Positions 55,460-63,897 are shown, counted from the stretch's first letter. The stretch is 64,000 nucleotides of DNA from Fusobacterium massiliense (GCF_900095705.1 NZ_LT608327.1:558001-622000); one strand, 5' to 3'. Program-made: numbers and translations. Notes: generated by a model from the letters alone, not told the origin.

Positions 55460-55704
55460 TATTCTTTTCCTTTTTTATTATTCTCACTTTTATAGAATAT
55501 AAGTTTATATACTCTATAAAAACCATTCACTATTCCTAATATTATCATAAATATAAAAAAATGCCAACTTTTAAATAAATATTTTTCTACTATTTTATAT
55601 AAATATATTGATATTGCTACATTTATGAAAATTGTTAAGCCTATTTGTGAAAATAAACCTAAGTATCTAAAAAAATCTTTATCGAAATAATTATTCCATT
55701 TCAT
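55459..55704 (-). CDS. AtpZ/AtpI-like small membrane protein
   Basis: An 81-residue protein with two hydrophobic segments (about 13-34 and 43-66) joined by a short charged loop, then a Lys/Glu-rich tail. AtpZ proteins have exactly this two-helix layout and lie before atpI in many operons. It begins 3 nt after glmM stops and overlaps the AtpI-like gene by 1 nt. The motif FKSWHFFIFMIILGIVNGFY matches the AtpZ second helix pattern only loosely. Confidence 0.7.
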   Translation of the reverse strand: MKWNNYFDKDFFRYLGLFSQIGLTIFINVAISIYLYKIVEKYLFKSWHFFIFMIILGIVNGFYRVYKLIFYKSENNKKGKE

Positions 55705-55707
55705 TCT

Positions 55708-57069
55708 TTAATTTAGTTCTTTTTCAATTAAATTTGAAATATCAATTGCTAATTTTTCTACAAGTTCTGTATTTTCTCCTTCAGTCATAACTCTAATTAA
55801 AGGTTCAGTCCCTGATTTTCTAACTAATATTCTAACTTCATCTTTATATTTATTTTCAATTTCAGAAATAAAAGTTATTATATTTACATTTTTATCCCAT
55901 GTATTTTTTTTCATGTTATCCACTTTAACATTTATAAGTTTTTGTGGTGCATCTTTAACTAAAGTTGCCATTTGATCTAATGTTTTTTTAGAATCTCTTA
56001 ATGCTTCAACTAATTTTATAGATGAAAGTATTCCATCGCCAGTAGTTGCATACTCTTTTAAAATTATATGCCCAGATTGCTCTCCACCAATTGAAATATC
56101 ATCTGCTAACATTTTTTCTAGGACATTTCTATCTCCAACATTAGCTCTTAATAATTCTATTCCATTTTCTTTTAAATATTTTTCAAAACCTATATTACTC
56201 ATTACAGTTGTTACAACTTTATTGTGATTCAATTCACCTCTGTTTTTCATAGCTGTTGCAAGTATAGCTATAATCTTATCTCCATCAATAATTTTCCCAA
56301 ATTTATCAACAGCTATAAGTCTATCGGCATCTCCATCATAAGCAAGTCCTAAGTCAGCTTCATAACCTACTACTACTTTAGATAATATTTCTGGATGTGT
56401 TGACCCACATTTAACATTAATATTTCTTCCATTAGGAGCATCATTTATAACAACAAGTTCTGCTCTTAAATCTAAAAATACATCTTTAGCTGCTCTATAT
56501 GCTGAACCATTTGCTGTGTCTAAGACAATTTTCATATCTTTAAAATCCCCTTTAACACATTGAGATAAATAATTTTTATATAAAAAATATTCATCTTCAG
56601 CATACTTAAACTTTCCAACTTTATCTCCAGGTAACGGATCAGATAATATCTTATCTACATTATCCATATAATCCTCTATTTCATTTTCTATTTCATCAGA
56701 AAACTTATATCCTAATGAACTAAATAATTTTATTCCATTGTCTTTTGCTGGATTATGTGAGGCAGAAATCATTATTCCAGCAGCAGCTTGCTTTAATTTA
56801 GTTATATAGGCAACTCCAGGAGTTGGAATAACTCCAACGAAATCTATATATATTCCCATAGATGTTAAACCAGCTGTAAGAGCTGATCTTAGCATATATC
56901 CAGATATTCTCGTATCACTTCCCATTATAACTTTTATTTTTTCATTTGTATTTTTTGATTTTTTTCTTAAGAAATGTCCTAAAGCATACCCAAGTTTTAA
57001 TGCCTTATCGACTGTTAGTTCTTTATTTGCTTCTCCTCTAATACCATCTGTACCAAAGTATCTCCCCAT
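55708..57069 (-). CDS. glmM: Phosphoglucosamine mutase GlmM
   Basis: GlmM interconverts glucosamine-6- and 1-phosphate for UDP-GlcNAc and cell-envelope synthesis. The 453-residue protein begins GRYFGTDGIRGEAN, has the phosphoserine site ISASHNP (Ser104), the metal loop YDGDADRLIAVD, substrate loop GGEQSGHII and the phosphate-binding RKSGTEPLIRVM. It is 21 nt after the Gx transporter gene and 3 nt before atpZ, so it probably shares a promoter with the ATPase operon. Confidence 0.97.
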   Translation of the reverse strand: MGRYFGTDGIRGEANKELTVDKALKLGYALGHFLRKKSKNTNEKIKVIMGSDTRISGYMLRSALTAGLTSMGIYIDFVGVIPTPGVAYITKLKQAAAGIMISASHNPAKDNGIKLFSSLGYKFSDEIENEIEDYMDNVDKILSDPLPGDKVGKFKYAEDEYFLYKNYLSQCVKGDFKDMKIVLDTANGSAYRAAKDVFLDLRAELVVINDAPNGRNINVKCGSTHPEILSKVVVGYEADLGLAYDGDADRLIAVDKFGKIIDGDKIIAILATAMKNRGELNHNKVVTTVMSNIGFEKYLKENGIELLRANVGDRNVLEKMLADDISIGGEQSGHIILKEYATTGDGILSSIKLVEALRDSKKTLDQMATLVKDAPQKLINVKVDNMKKNTWDKNVNIITFISEIENKYKDEVRILVRKSGTEPLIRVMTEGENTELVEKLAIDISNLIEKELN

Positions 57070-57090
57070 TGAAAAGTTCCTCCCCTATTT

Positions 57091-57609
57091 TTATATTTTT
57101 ATTTTTTTTAAATTTAATTTTGTTGCAATAACTCCGGTGATAATTCCCATTAAAACACCAAGAGCTAAAAAAAATGTTATAAACAATATTATTGATTTAC
57201 TATTTAAAGATATATTTCTAAACATTAAAAAATAAACAACTATTAACTGCAATAAATTATGTGTAAATGCTGATATACAACTTATCGCAACCAAAGATAA
57301 GTAAGCTCTAAATCTATATAAAATTATCATAAATAAAGTACTTATAAGTCCTGCACTAAAACTTATCATAAATCCTGGTGTGAAAAGTGTTCCTAACATT
57401 AATGCTTGGATAAATATTCTAAAGAATACAACTTTTATAGCCATTCTAGAGTTAAATTTTTCAAGAGCTATTAAAACCGATATATTTGAAAGTCCTATTT
57501 TCATCCAAGGAAATGGTTTTGGTATAATATTTTCAAGTAGTGACAAATAAAGCCCCAACAACACTAAAGCTATTAAATATTTTTCTTCTCTATATTCTTT
57601 AGTTTGCAC
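57091..57609 (-). CDS. Gx transporter family protein (Hpre_diP_synt_I-type membrane protein)
   Basis: A 172-residue membrane protein with five to six spans. The family mark PKPFPWMKIGLSNISVLIAL appears near residues 31-50, and the fold resembles the S-component of ECF transporters. Older annotation calls it heptaprenyl diphosphate synthase component I, which is doubtful. It uses a GTG start (57607-57609), with GGGAG eight bases upstream. No ApbE or NusG-like partner is adjacent; the next gene is glmM. The substrate is unknown. Confidence 0.82.
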   Translation of the reverse strand: MQTKEYREEKYLIALVLLGLYLSLLENIIPKPFPWMKIGLSNISVLIALEKFNSRMAIKVVFFRIFIQALMLGTLFTPGFMISFSAGLISTLFMIILYRFRAYLSLVAISCISAFTHNLLQLIVVYFLMFRNISLNSKSIILFITFFLALGVLMGIITGVIATKLNLKKIKI

Positions 57610-57662
57610 AAAACCACTCCCTTATATTTTTTATTCTATAGAAAAAATTAAATAGTAAAATC

Positions 57663-57735
57663 AGTCTCTGATATTAGCATAAGTTTAAAGAGCCTATTTT
57701 TATTAAGCTCCTAGAACTCAACTATCAAAAAACTT
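57663..57735 (+). repeat. Dispersed hairpin repeat, copy J (forward, diverged)
   Basis: Recognisable by AGTCTCTGATATTAGCATAA, AGAGCCTATTTTTATTAAGC and TAGAACTCAACTATCAAAAAACTT. The stem has decayed and the CATACGG block is gone. It lies between purB and the Gx gene, both on the minus strand. The flank TTCTATAGAAAAAATTAAAT precedes it. Confidence 0.75.
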
Positions 57736-57758
57736 TATTTATACCCATTTAATTATTA

Positions 57759-59192
57759 CTAAACCCTTAAATCTGAATTCATTCCAATTAAATCTTTATA
57801 TTTTTCTAAAATTGGTTTTATCTCAACACTTATAAACTTTTCTGTTTGTTGTGGTGCAAAACCAACAAAATTCTTAGGTTCTAATAATGATAACAACTTT
57901 TGTTTATCTAATTTAAAATAATCATCATTTACTATTCTATCAATTAAATCATTATCTTTACCTTCAATTTTTACTTGTTTTCCAGCTTCCATAGAATGAA
58001 CTCTTATTCTTTCATGAAGTTCTTGTCTATCTCCACCGGCTTTTACACACTCCATAATTATATATTCCGTTGCCATAAATGGTAACTCACTCATTATTCT
58101 TTTTTCAATGATTTTATTATAAACTACCAAACCTTCCATTATATTGTTCCAAATAATTAAAATTGCATCTACTGCTAAGAATGCTTGTGGAAGTGCTAAT
58201 CTTTTATTAGCTGAATCATCAAGAGTTCTTTCAAACCATTGAGTTGAAGCTGTCATAGCCGTACTTTGTTGCAATGCTATTACAAATTTTGCAAGTGAAG
58301 ATATTCTTTCACTTCTCATTGGATTTCTTTTATATGCCATAGCTGACGAACCAATTTGACTCTTTTCAAAAGGTTCTTCTATTTCTTTTAAATGTTGTAA
58401 TAATCTTAAGTCATTAGTAAATTTATGAGCTGATTGGGCTATATTTGAAAGTAAATTCATTATTTCAGAATCAACTTTTCTGTCATAAGTTTGACCTGTT
58501 ACACCAAATCTTTTAGTGAATCCCATTTTCCCTGACACAAGGATATCTAGCTCTTCAACTTTTGAAAAATCTCCTTCAAACAAATCTTTAAAACTTGCTT
58601 GTGTTCCAGTTGTTCCTTTAACTCCTCTAAATCTTAAAGTGCTTTCTTTAAATTCTAATTCTTCCAAATCTAACAATAAAGATTGTAGCCATAAAGTTGC
58701 TCTTTTACCAACAGTTGTTAATTGTGCTGCTTGAAAATGTGTAAAACCTAAAGTTGGAATATCCTTATTTTCTAATGCAAACTTAGATAAATTATTCATA
58801 ACGTTTATAAGTTTTTTCTTAAGAATAGCAAGACCTTCTTTTATTTGGATAAGGTCTGTATTATCTCCAACAAAAGCACTTGTTGCTCCTAAATGTATTA
58901 TTGGCATAGCAAGGGGTGCTTGTGTTCCAAATGTATGAACATGAGCCATAACATCATGTCTGAACTCTTTTTCTTTTTTACTAGCTAACTCATAATCAAT
59001 GTTATAGATATTTTTTTTCATTTCATCTATTTGCTCTTGGCTAATATTTAATCCTAACTCTTTTTCAGATTCAGCAAGAGCTATCCAAAGTTTTCTCCAA
59101 GTTGAAAATTTCATATCCGGAGAAAAATTATACATCATTTCTTTTGAGCTATACCTTTCACATAATGGGTTTGAGTAGATTTCGTTATTCAT
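57759..59192 (-). CDS. purB: Adenylosuccinate lyase PurB
   Basis: PurB releases fumarate from SAICAR and adenylosuccinate in purine synthesis. At 477 residues it belongs to the fumarase/aspartase superfamily. The signature is GSSAMAYKRNPMRSERIS (about 276-293), with catalytic region HLGATSAFVGDN (about 86-97) and TLGFTHFQAAQLTTVGKR. It is the longer, eukaryote-like PurB type rather than the 430-residue Bacillus type. It overlaps the acetyltransferase gene by 8 nt. Confidence 0.95.
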   Translation of the reverse strand: MNNEIYSNPLCERYSSKEMMYNFSPDMKFSTWRKLWIALAESEKELGLNISQEQIDEMKKNIYNIDYELASKKEKEFRHDVMAHVHTFGTQAPLAMPIIHLGATSAFVGDNTDLIQIKEGLAILKKKLINVMNNLSKFALENKDIPTLGFTHFQAAQLTTVGKRATLWLQSLLLDLEELEFKESTLRFRGVKGTTGTQASFKDLFEGDFSKVEELDILVSGKMGFTKRFGVTGQTYDRKVDSEIMNLLSNIAQSAHKFTNDLRLLQHLKEIEEPFEKSQIGSSAMAYKRNPMRSERISSLAKFVIALQQSTAMTASTQWFERTLDDSANKRLALPQAFLAVDAILIIWNNIMEGLVVYNKIIEKRIMSELPFMATEYIIMECVKAGGDRQELHERIRVHSMEAGKQVKIEGKDNDLIDRIVNDDYFKLDKQKLLSLLEPKNFVGFAPQQTEKFISVEIKPILEKYKDLIGMNSDLRV

Positions 59193-59616
59193 TGTTTACC
59201 TCCAATTTCATTATTATTGCATCTTCCGTTGGTTCTGAGTAATATTTTTTTCTTATTGATATTTGTTTAAAATTATTCTTTTTATAGAAGTTAATTGCCG
59301 AGAGATTACTTTCTCTAACTTCTAAAAATATATCTTTATTTTTTATTTTATCTAAAAGCTTTTGAGCACATTGTTTATTTCTATATTCAATAGCTGTGGC
59401 TATTGAGATTACTTCATAAACATCTATACTGTCTAAACTTACAAGGTATGAGCAAACATTATCATCTATAATATAAACATACACCGTATAATTTTTATCA
59501 TCTAAAATACTATGTAAACTTTTTTCAGATATAGCACTATCTTTAAAGATTTCTTTTTCTAATCTTAATAATTGAGAAATATATTTTTCATCATTTTTTT
59601 TTAAAATCTCTATCAT
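59185..59616 (-). CDS. GNAT acetyltransferase, RimI-like
   Basis: A 143-residue GNAT fold with the acetyl-CoA loop near EYRNKQCAQKLLDKI and the late VRESNLSAINFYKKNNFKQ characteristic of RimI and its relatives. RimI acetylates the N-terminal Ala of ribosomal protein bS18, but many small GNATs look alike. The loop here (RNKQCAQ) departs from the usual Arg-X-X-Gly-X-Gly/Ala. It sits between lepB (14 nt) and purB (8-nt overlap). The RimI name is plausible, not proven. Confidence 0.78.
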   Translation of the reverse strand: MIEILKKNDEKYISQLLRLEKEIFKDSAISEKSLHSILDDKNYTVYVYIIDDNVCSYLVSLDSIDVYEVISIATAIEYRNKQCAQKLLDKIKNKDIFLEVRESNLSAINFYKKNNFKQISIRKKYYSEPTEDAIIMKLEVNNE

Positions 59617-59630
59617 TTTTACCTCATCAA

Positions 59631-60551
59631 TTATTTTACTATTCCTATTCTATTTAAAGGCCAAAATCTCAAAACAGCTTTTCCTCTAATTCTATTTTCA
59701 GCAACAAATCCCCACATTCTTGAGTCAAAGCTATTATCTGTATTATCTCCTAGTGCTAAATAATAGTCTTTATCTAAAATTACTTCCACTTCATTCCCAT
59801 TGATTAGTTCAGATAATACTTTTTTATCATGAATAAAATCTAATATTTTCCCTGTCTCTTTTCCGTTCAAAATAAATTTTAAATTAGGTAAGTAAGCTTC
59901 TATTGCCATAGAATTTGTTTTTAATTCCTCTTGAATTTTTGCAATATCGAGAGAATATGCTTTATAAGCCTCTGTGTAATTTCCGGCTGGAATAATTTTT
60001 AGTTTATCTCCTTTTTTAGGAACAACCCATTCTTGATTTTCTATACCCAAATTACTATAATTTCTTTCTTCAATAGCTTTTCCATTGATATATAATTTTT
60101 GATTTTCAAATTTTACAGTTTCTCCTGGTAATCCCATAGCTCTTTTTGTATATAAAACTTTATTTTGAATAGGTTCTTCAAAAACTATAATTTCATTTCT
60201 TTCTGGTTTCATGAATTTGTATTTTATCATATTACCAAAAACTCTGTCTCCAACTTCTATTGTTGGTATCATTGAACCTGTTGGTATCTTAAAATTCCCT
60301 ATATAAAATCTTTGTATAACAACTACTAAAACTCCAGCTACAACTATTGTTTCTATATAATTCATTGTTTTTCTTAATATTTTTATTTTTTTCTCATCTA
60401 CAATTAAGAACTTCTCTACAATTTTTTCTAACCATCTCTCTCTACGAAGCTCTGCTTTTTGTGCTAATTTTTTTTCTTTTACAAAAATATAAACAAAAAA
60501 TGCTGTTAATATTAAGTAAAATATCAAGTAGCCTAAGAATTTTAATGACAT
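59631..60551 (-). CDS. lepB: Signal peptidase I LepB
   Basis: LepB cleaves signal peptides of exported proteins. I start it at the ATG at 60549-60551 (306 residues), which has GGAGGT at normal distance; an in-frame TTG four codons earlier would run through that ribosome site. Two membrane spans (about 5-25 and 65-82) precede the catalytic domain. Ser93 is the nucleophile (KIPTGSMIPTIEVGD) and Lys136 the base (LYTKRAMGLPGE). Box E is LGDNTDNSFDSRMWG. It heads the lepB-rimI-purB run, divergent from the split symporter gene. Confidence 0.95.
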   Translation of the reverse strand: MSLKFLGYLIFYLILTAFFVYIFVKEKKLAQKAELRRERWLEKIVEKFLIVDEKKIKILRKTMNYIETIVVAGVLVVVIQRFYIGNFKIPTGSMIPTIEVGDRVFGNMIKYKFMKPERNEIIVFEEPIQNKVLYTKRAMGLPGETVKFENQKLYINGKAIEERNYSNLGIENQEWVVPKKGDKLKIIPAGNYTEAYKAYSLDIAKIQEELKTNSMAIEAYLPNLKFILNGKETGKILDFIHDKKVLSELINGNEVEVILDKDYYLALGDNTDNSFDSRMWGFVAENRIRGKAVLRFWPLNRIGIVK

Positions 60552-60705
60552 TTTTACCTCCAAATTTTCAACTATTTTATAATTTTATGTGATATTAATA
60601 TATTCAAAATTATATAAAATTACTGCTCTTAATTATATCATAATTTATAATAAATGTATTCTTTTTATTTAGTTTAAAAATTTATATTTTTTTTGATTAA
60701 ATATA

Positions 60706-60734
60706 TTGTTTTTTGTTTCAAAAAAATATATAAT
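60706..60734 (+). promoter_or_regulatory. Promoter of the interrupted symporter gene
   Basis: TTGTTT (60706-60711), a 17-bp spacer and a perfect TATAAT (60729-60734), 40 bases before the ATG at 60775. It remains intact, so transcription should still run into the insertion sequence. Confidence 0.65.
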
Positions 60735-60887
60735 AATAAAATATTAAATATAACTATATATAAGGAGGCATATTATGGAAAAAAAAGGAGATTTCTTAAT
60801 TCTGAAATTAATTATCGGTGTTATTGTTGGTTTAATAGTAGGTTTTGTTGCAAACGAACAAGTTATTTCTGTTATTCTTCCAATTAA

Positions 60888-60895
60888 ATTTTTTC
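60888..60895 (+). repeat. Target-site duplication, left copy
   Basis: ATTTTTTC, directly before the left inverted repeat. An exact match lies at 62437-62444. Eight bp is the usual duplication length for ISL3-family elements. Confidence 0.93.
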
Positions 60896-60961
60896 GGTTG
60901 TATACTAAATGGTGTTGATAGAAAAAATTTCTATTAATGCCATTTTTTAATAAAAAAAAAA

Positions 60962-60990
60962 TTGAGACAATGAAATTTTCCTGTTAAAAT
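60962..60990 (+). promoter_or_regulatory. Transposase promoter
   Basis: TTGAGA (60962-60967), a 17-bp spacer and TAAAAT (60985-60990), with TG at the extended position (60982-60983). The expected start is near 60997, about 30 bases before the likely TTG start codon. Confidence 0.6.
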
Positions 60991-61034
60991 TAAATCGCTC
61001 AAAATAACCATAAAGGAAGTGATTTCATTGTCTC
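60964..61034 (+). promoter_or_regulatory. Inverted repeat sequestering the transposase start codon in read-through RNA
   Basis: GAGACAATGAAAT (60964-60976) and ATTTCATTGTCTC (61022-61034) are perfect 13-bp complements separated by 45 nt. The second arm covers the likely TTG start (61028-61030), and the ribosome site GGAAG lies 3 bases before it. The first arm overlaps the -35 region, so it is absent from RNA made at the element's own promoter. Confidence 0.7.
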
Positions 61035-62305
61035 CATCTGATTTTATCAAAAATATCTTAAATATTCAAGATAATAATATTTCTTTTCCAGAAGAAAACT
61101 ATTTTCAAATTATTAAAAAAAACGATTTCTTTATTAAAGTTTTTAAAGGATTTCTTAAATCTAATCACTGTGCTTGTCCACATTGTAACTCTAAAAATAT
61201 TGTTAAAAATGGTTCAAGAATTCGTAAAGTTAGGTATATTCCTTACCAGAATTACAATATTGAACTTGAGCTTACTATACAAAGGTATATTTGTAAGGAT
61301 TGTAAAAAAACTTTTTCACCTTCCACTAATGTTGTTAGTAATAATTCTAGTATATCTAATAATCTTAAATATACTATCGCGCTTGAACTTCAAAAAAATA
61401 TTTCTCTTACATCTATTGCTAAGAGATATAATATTTCCGTCTCTTCTGTGCAAAGAATTATGGATACCTGCTATTCTAATTTTAAAGTTAATAGAGAACA
61501 TTTACCAGAAACTATTTGTATTGATGAATTTAAATCTGTTAAAAATATTGATGGCGCTATGTCTTTTGTTTTTGCTGACTTTCAAAGTAAGAGCATTATC
61601 GATATAGTGGAAGATAGAAGACTTCCTTCTCTTACAGAATATTTTTCTAGATTTTCTTTAAAATCTAAAAATAATGTGAAATATATTTGTATGGATATGT
61701 ATGCTCCATATATTAGCTTAGTTAAATCTATCTTTCCTAATGGAGAAATAGTTTTAGATAAATTTCATATTGTTAACCTTATTAACAGAGCATTTAATCA
61801 AACTAGAATATATATTATGAACTCTATTCAAGATCCTTCTTTAAAAAGAAAATTAAAGAGATTTTGGAAGTTATTATTAAAATATTACCCTGACCTTTGC
61901 GAAATAAAATACTACTGTCAAAGTTTTAAGTACAAATTAAGTAGTAAAGATAAAGTAGATTATATTCTTGATAAAATACCTGAATTAGAAATTAATTTTA
62001 ATATATATCAAGATATTATCCAAGCAATTAAACATAATAATTTTAAAAAATTTGAAGGAATAGTAGAAAAATATCTTGGAAGTAAAGAAAAAATTTCTGA
62101 GAAAATGAGAGTTGCTTTAAAAACTCTTAAAAAATATATGGAATATATTAAAAATATGTTTGAAACTAATATTACTAATGGAGTAATAGAAGGTTTAAAT
62201 AATAAAATTAAATCAATAAAAAGAACTGCATTTGGATATTCAAAATTTAGCAATTTTAAAAAGCGTATATTAATTCAAGAAGGAATTGTTTCAATTAATG
62301 CCTAA
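61028..62305 (+). CDS. ISL3-family transposase
   Basis: A DDE transposase of about 425 residues. The likely start is TTG at 61028 (eight bases after GGAAG), giving MSPSDFIKNI; a GTG at 61019 overlaps that ribosome site. The N-terminal zinc-finger-like part has CACPHCNSKN and YICKDCKKTF, followed by an HTH (TSIAKRYNISVSSVQRIM). The catalytic domain shows the acidic residues in CIDEFKSVK, MDMYAPYISLV with LDKFHIV, and GVIEGLNNKIKSIKRTAFGY. These are the ISL3 (transposase_12) signatures. The frame is intact, so the element may be active. Confidence 0.92.
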   Translation: MSPSDFIKNILNIQDNNISFPEENYFQIIKKNDFFIKVFKGFLKSNHCACPHCNSKNIVKNGSRIRKVRYIPYQNYNIELELTIQRYICKDCKKTFSPSTNVVSNNSSISNNLKYTIALELQKNISLTSIAKRYNISVSSVQRIMDTCYSNFKVNREHLPETICIDEFKSVKNIDGAMSFVFADFQSKSIIDIVEDRRLPSLTEYFSRFSLKSKNNVKYICMDMYAPYISLVKSIFPNGEIVLDKFHIVNLINRAFNQTRIYIMNSIQDPSLKRKLKRFWKLLLKYYPDLCEIKYYCQSFKYKLSSKDKVDYILDKIPELEINFNIYQDIIQAIKHNNFKKFEGIVEKYLGSKEKISEKMRVALKTLKKYMEYIKNMFETNITNGVIEGLNNKIKSIKRTAFGYSKFSNFKKRILIQEGIVSINA

Positions 62306-62343
62306 TTTTTTTATGCAATAATGAATTTTAGTAACAATAAAAA

Positions 62344-62381
62344 AAGAGAATTTTCAAGTTTTTATTCTCAAAAATTCTCTT
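62344..62381 (+). terminator. Terminator inside the insertion sequence
   Basis: An 11-bp stem (AAGAGAATTTT / AAAATTCTCTT) lies 38 bases past the transposase stop. The following T-run is short, so it is a moderate terminator. It would reduce read-through into the downstream symporter fragment. Confidence 0.65.
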
Positions 62382-62436
62382 AATTATGCTAAGTCATAGT
62401 CTAAACTTTTTCATCAACACTATTTGACAAATAGCC

Positions 62437-62444
62437 ATTTTTTC
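62437..62444 (+). repeat. Target-site duplication, right copy
   Basis: ATTTTTTC, directly after the right inverted repeat, matching 60888-60895 exactly. Confidence 0.93.
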
Positions 62445-63513
62445 TAGGTCAAGTTATTTTCTTTGTTGTACCACTTATCATAATTGGTTTTATTGCTCCT
62501 GCAATAACTCAATTAAAATCAAATGCTAGTAAAATGTTGTTAACTATGTTGGGATTATCTTATATTTCTTCAGTAGGTGCTGCACTTTTTTCTGCAACTG
62601 CTGGATATATTTTAATTCCTAAATTAAACATTCTTTCTAATGTTGAAGGTTTAAAAGAATTACCTCAAATACTATTTAAAGTAGAAATTCCACCTGCAAT
62701 TTCAGTAATGGGAGCTTTAGTTTTAGCATTACTTTTAGGACTTGCAGTAGTTTGGACTGGTTCAAAAAGAACTGAGGAACTTTTAAACGAATTTAACAAT
62801 ATTATGTTAATGGTTGTAAATAAGATAGTAATTCCTCTATTACCTATATTCATTGCAACAACTTTTGCTGGACTTGCATACGAAGGAAGTATTACTAAAC
62901 AATTACCTGTATTTTTAAAAGTTATTTTAATTGTTTTAGTAGGACACTATATTTGGATATTCATACTATATAGTATCGGAGGGCTTGTTTCTGGTAAAAA
63001 TCCTTGGTCTTTATTAAAATTCTATGGTCCTGCTTATTTAACAGCTGTTGGAACTATGTCATCTGCTGCAACACTTCCTGTAAGTTTAAAATGTGTTAAA
63101 AAATCAGGAGTGTTAGATGAAGAAATAACTAACTTTGCTATTCCTTTAGGAGCTACAACTCATTTATGTGGTTCTGTATTAACTGAAACTTTCTTTGTTA
63201 TGGTTGTTTCTAAAATATTATATGGTGCTGTTCCTCCTGTTGGAACTATGATATTATTCATTGTTTTATTAGGTGTATTTGCAGTTGGAGCACCTGGAGT
63301 TCCTGGTGGAACTGTTTTAGCATCTTTAGGATTAATTATATCTGTTTTAGGATTTGATGAAGCTGGAACAGGTCTTATGATAACTATATTTGCTTTACAA
63401 GATAGTTTCGGAACTGCATGTAATATAACAGGAGATGGAGCTTTAGCACTTATTTTAAATGGAATTTTTAAAAGAAAATAAATTTAGAACATTTACAAAA
63501 TTTTAATTTGTTG

Positions 63514-63693
63514 ATTTAAAAATAGTTCGTTATAACCAGATTTCTTAACGATTAAAAATCAAGAGTTCGCTACAAATTTGGCAAAACTCGCTAACTTGCT
63601 AACAAGTTAGCTCAAACACGCCAAGATTTGTTCGGCTCACTCTATTTGATTTTTAATCTAAAATCTGGAAAAATAACTCACTTATTTTTAAAT
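63514..63693. repeat. 180-bp imperfect palindrome
   Basis: The two halves are near-complements along their whole length. The left half includes ATTTAAAAATAG, CCAGATTT, GATTAAAAATCAA and ACAAATTTGGC. The right half carries their complements in reverse order. The centre is perfect, GCTAACTTG-CTAA-CAAGTTAGC (63590-63611). It is unlike the 76-bp family. There is no coding frame. It may be a MITE-like element or a long structured RNA; only one copy is in the window. Confidence 0.8.
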
Positions 63694-63705
63694 TATCCAA
63701 AAGAT

Positions 63706-63780
63706 AGCCCCGATGTCCGTATTAGTTCGAAGAGCCTGTGTTTATTGAGCTCGTAGAACTCATACGGCTATCAGGGGCTT
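63706..63780 (+). repeat. Dispersed hairpin repeat, copy K (forward, altered terminal stem)
   Basis: The interior is at consensus, but the outer stem is AGCCCC paired with GGGGCTT instead of AGTCTC with GAGACTT. Both arms changed together, so pairing is kept. It lies beyond the symporter gene and the 180-bp palindrome. Confidence 0.92.
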
Positions 63781-63819
63781 ATATAAGGTTGATAAATTAA
63801 AATTTAAATAATAAAAATT

Positions 63820-63897
63820 AGACTCTGGAGTATATATTAGTTTGAAGATAATCTATTTATCAAACTTGTAAAACTAATATATCTATCTAGAGTCTTT
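63820..63897 (+). repeat. Hairpin repeat, copy L (highly diverged, pairing retained)
   Basis: AGACTCT pairs with AGAGTCT, and ATATATTAGTTT pairs with AAACTAATATAT. Spacing and a T-run after the 3' arm match the family. The interior GAAGATAATCTATTTATCAA resembles the consensus loop only loosely. The flank TAAAATTTAAATAATAAAAA precedes it. Copies K and L are 39 bases apart. Confidence 0.75.

Larger units (their letters stand above)
60896..62436 (+). mobile_element. Complete ISL3-family insertion sequence (1541 bp)
   Basis: Bounded by imperfect terminal inverted repeats: the left end reads GGTTGTATACTAAATGGTGT, and the right end read inward is GGCTATTTGTCAAATAGTGT. Both continue TGAT and then a run of As after a 1-2 base difference. 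It is flanked by an exact 8-bp target duplication. It holds one transposase gene, its own promoter (60962-60990), an internal inverted repeat covering the transposase start, and a hairpin terminator (62344-62381). It is inserted in the symporter gene in the same orientation. The intact duplication indicates a recent insertion. Confidence 0.93.
60775..63481 (+). pseudogene. Dicarboxylate/amino-acid:cation symporter interrupted by an insertion sequence
   Basis: The gene begins at the ATG at 60775 (TAAGGAGG upstream), reads 40 codons, and is then broken by the element at 60896-62436. It resumes at 62445. Removing the element and one copy of the target duplication (60888-60895 / 62437-62444) restores one frame of 385 codons. 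The restored protein is a SLC1/DAACS-type symporter: YLTAVGTMSSAATLPVSLK, APGVPGGTVLASLGL and LQDSFGTACNITGDGA are the family transport motifs. It would import glutamate, aspartate or dicarboxylates with Na+ or H+. As it stands, only an N-terminal stub and a promoterless C-terminal part can be made. Confidence 0.93.

Noticed and set aside
60551-60563. A longer LepB starting at TTG 60563
   Set aside because: That start would overlap the GGAGGT ribosome site which is ideally placed for the ATG at 60551.
61170-61607. A second open frame inside the transposase gene as a separate product
   Set aside because: It is an alternative frame with Leu/Ile-rich translation and no ribosome site; ISL3 elements encode a single transposase and the main frame is intact.
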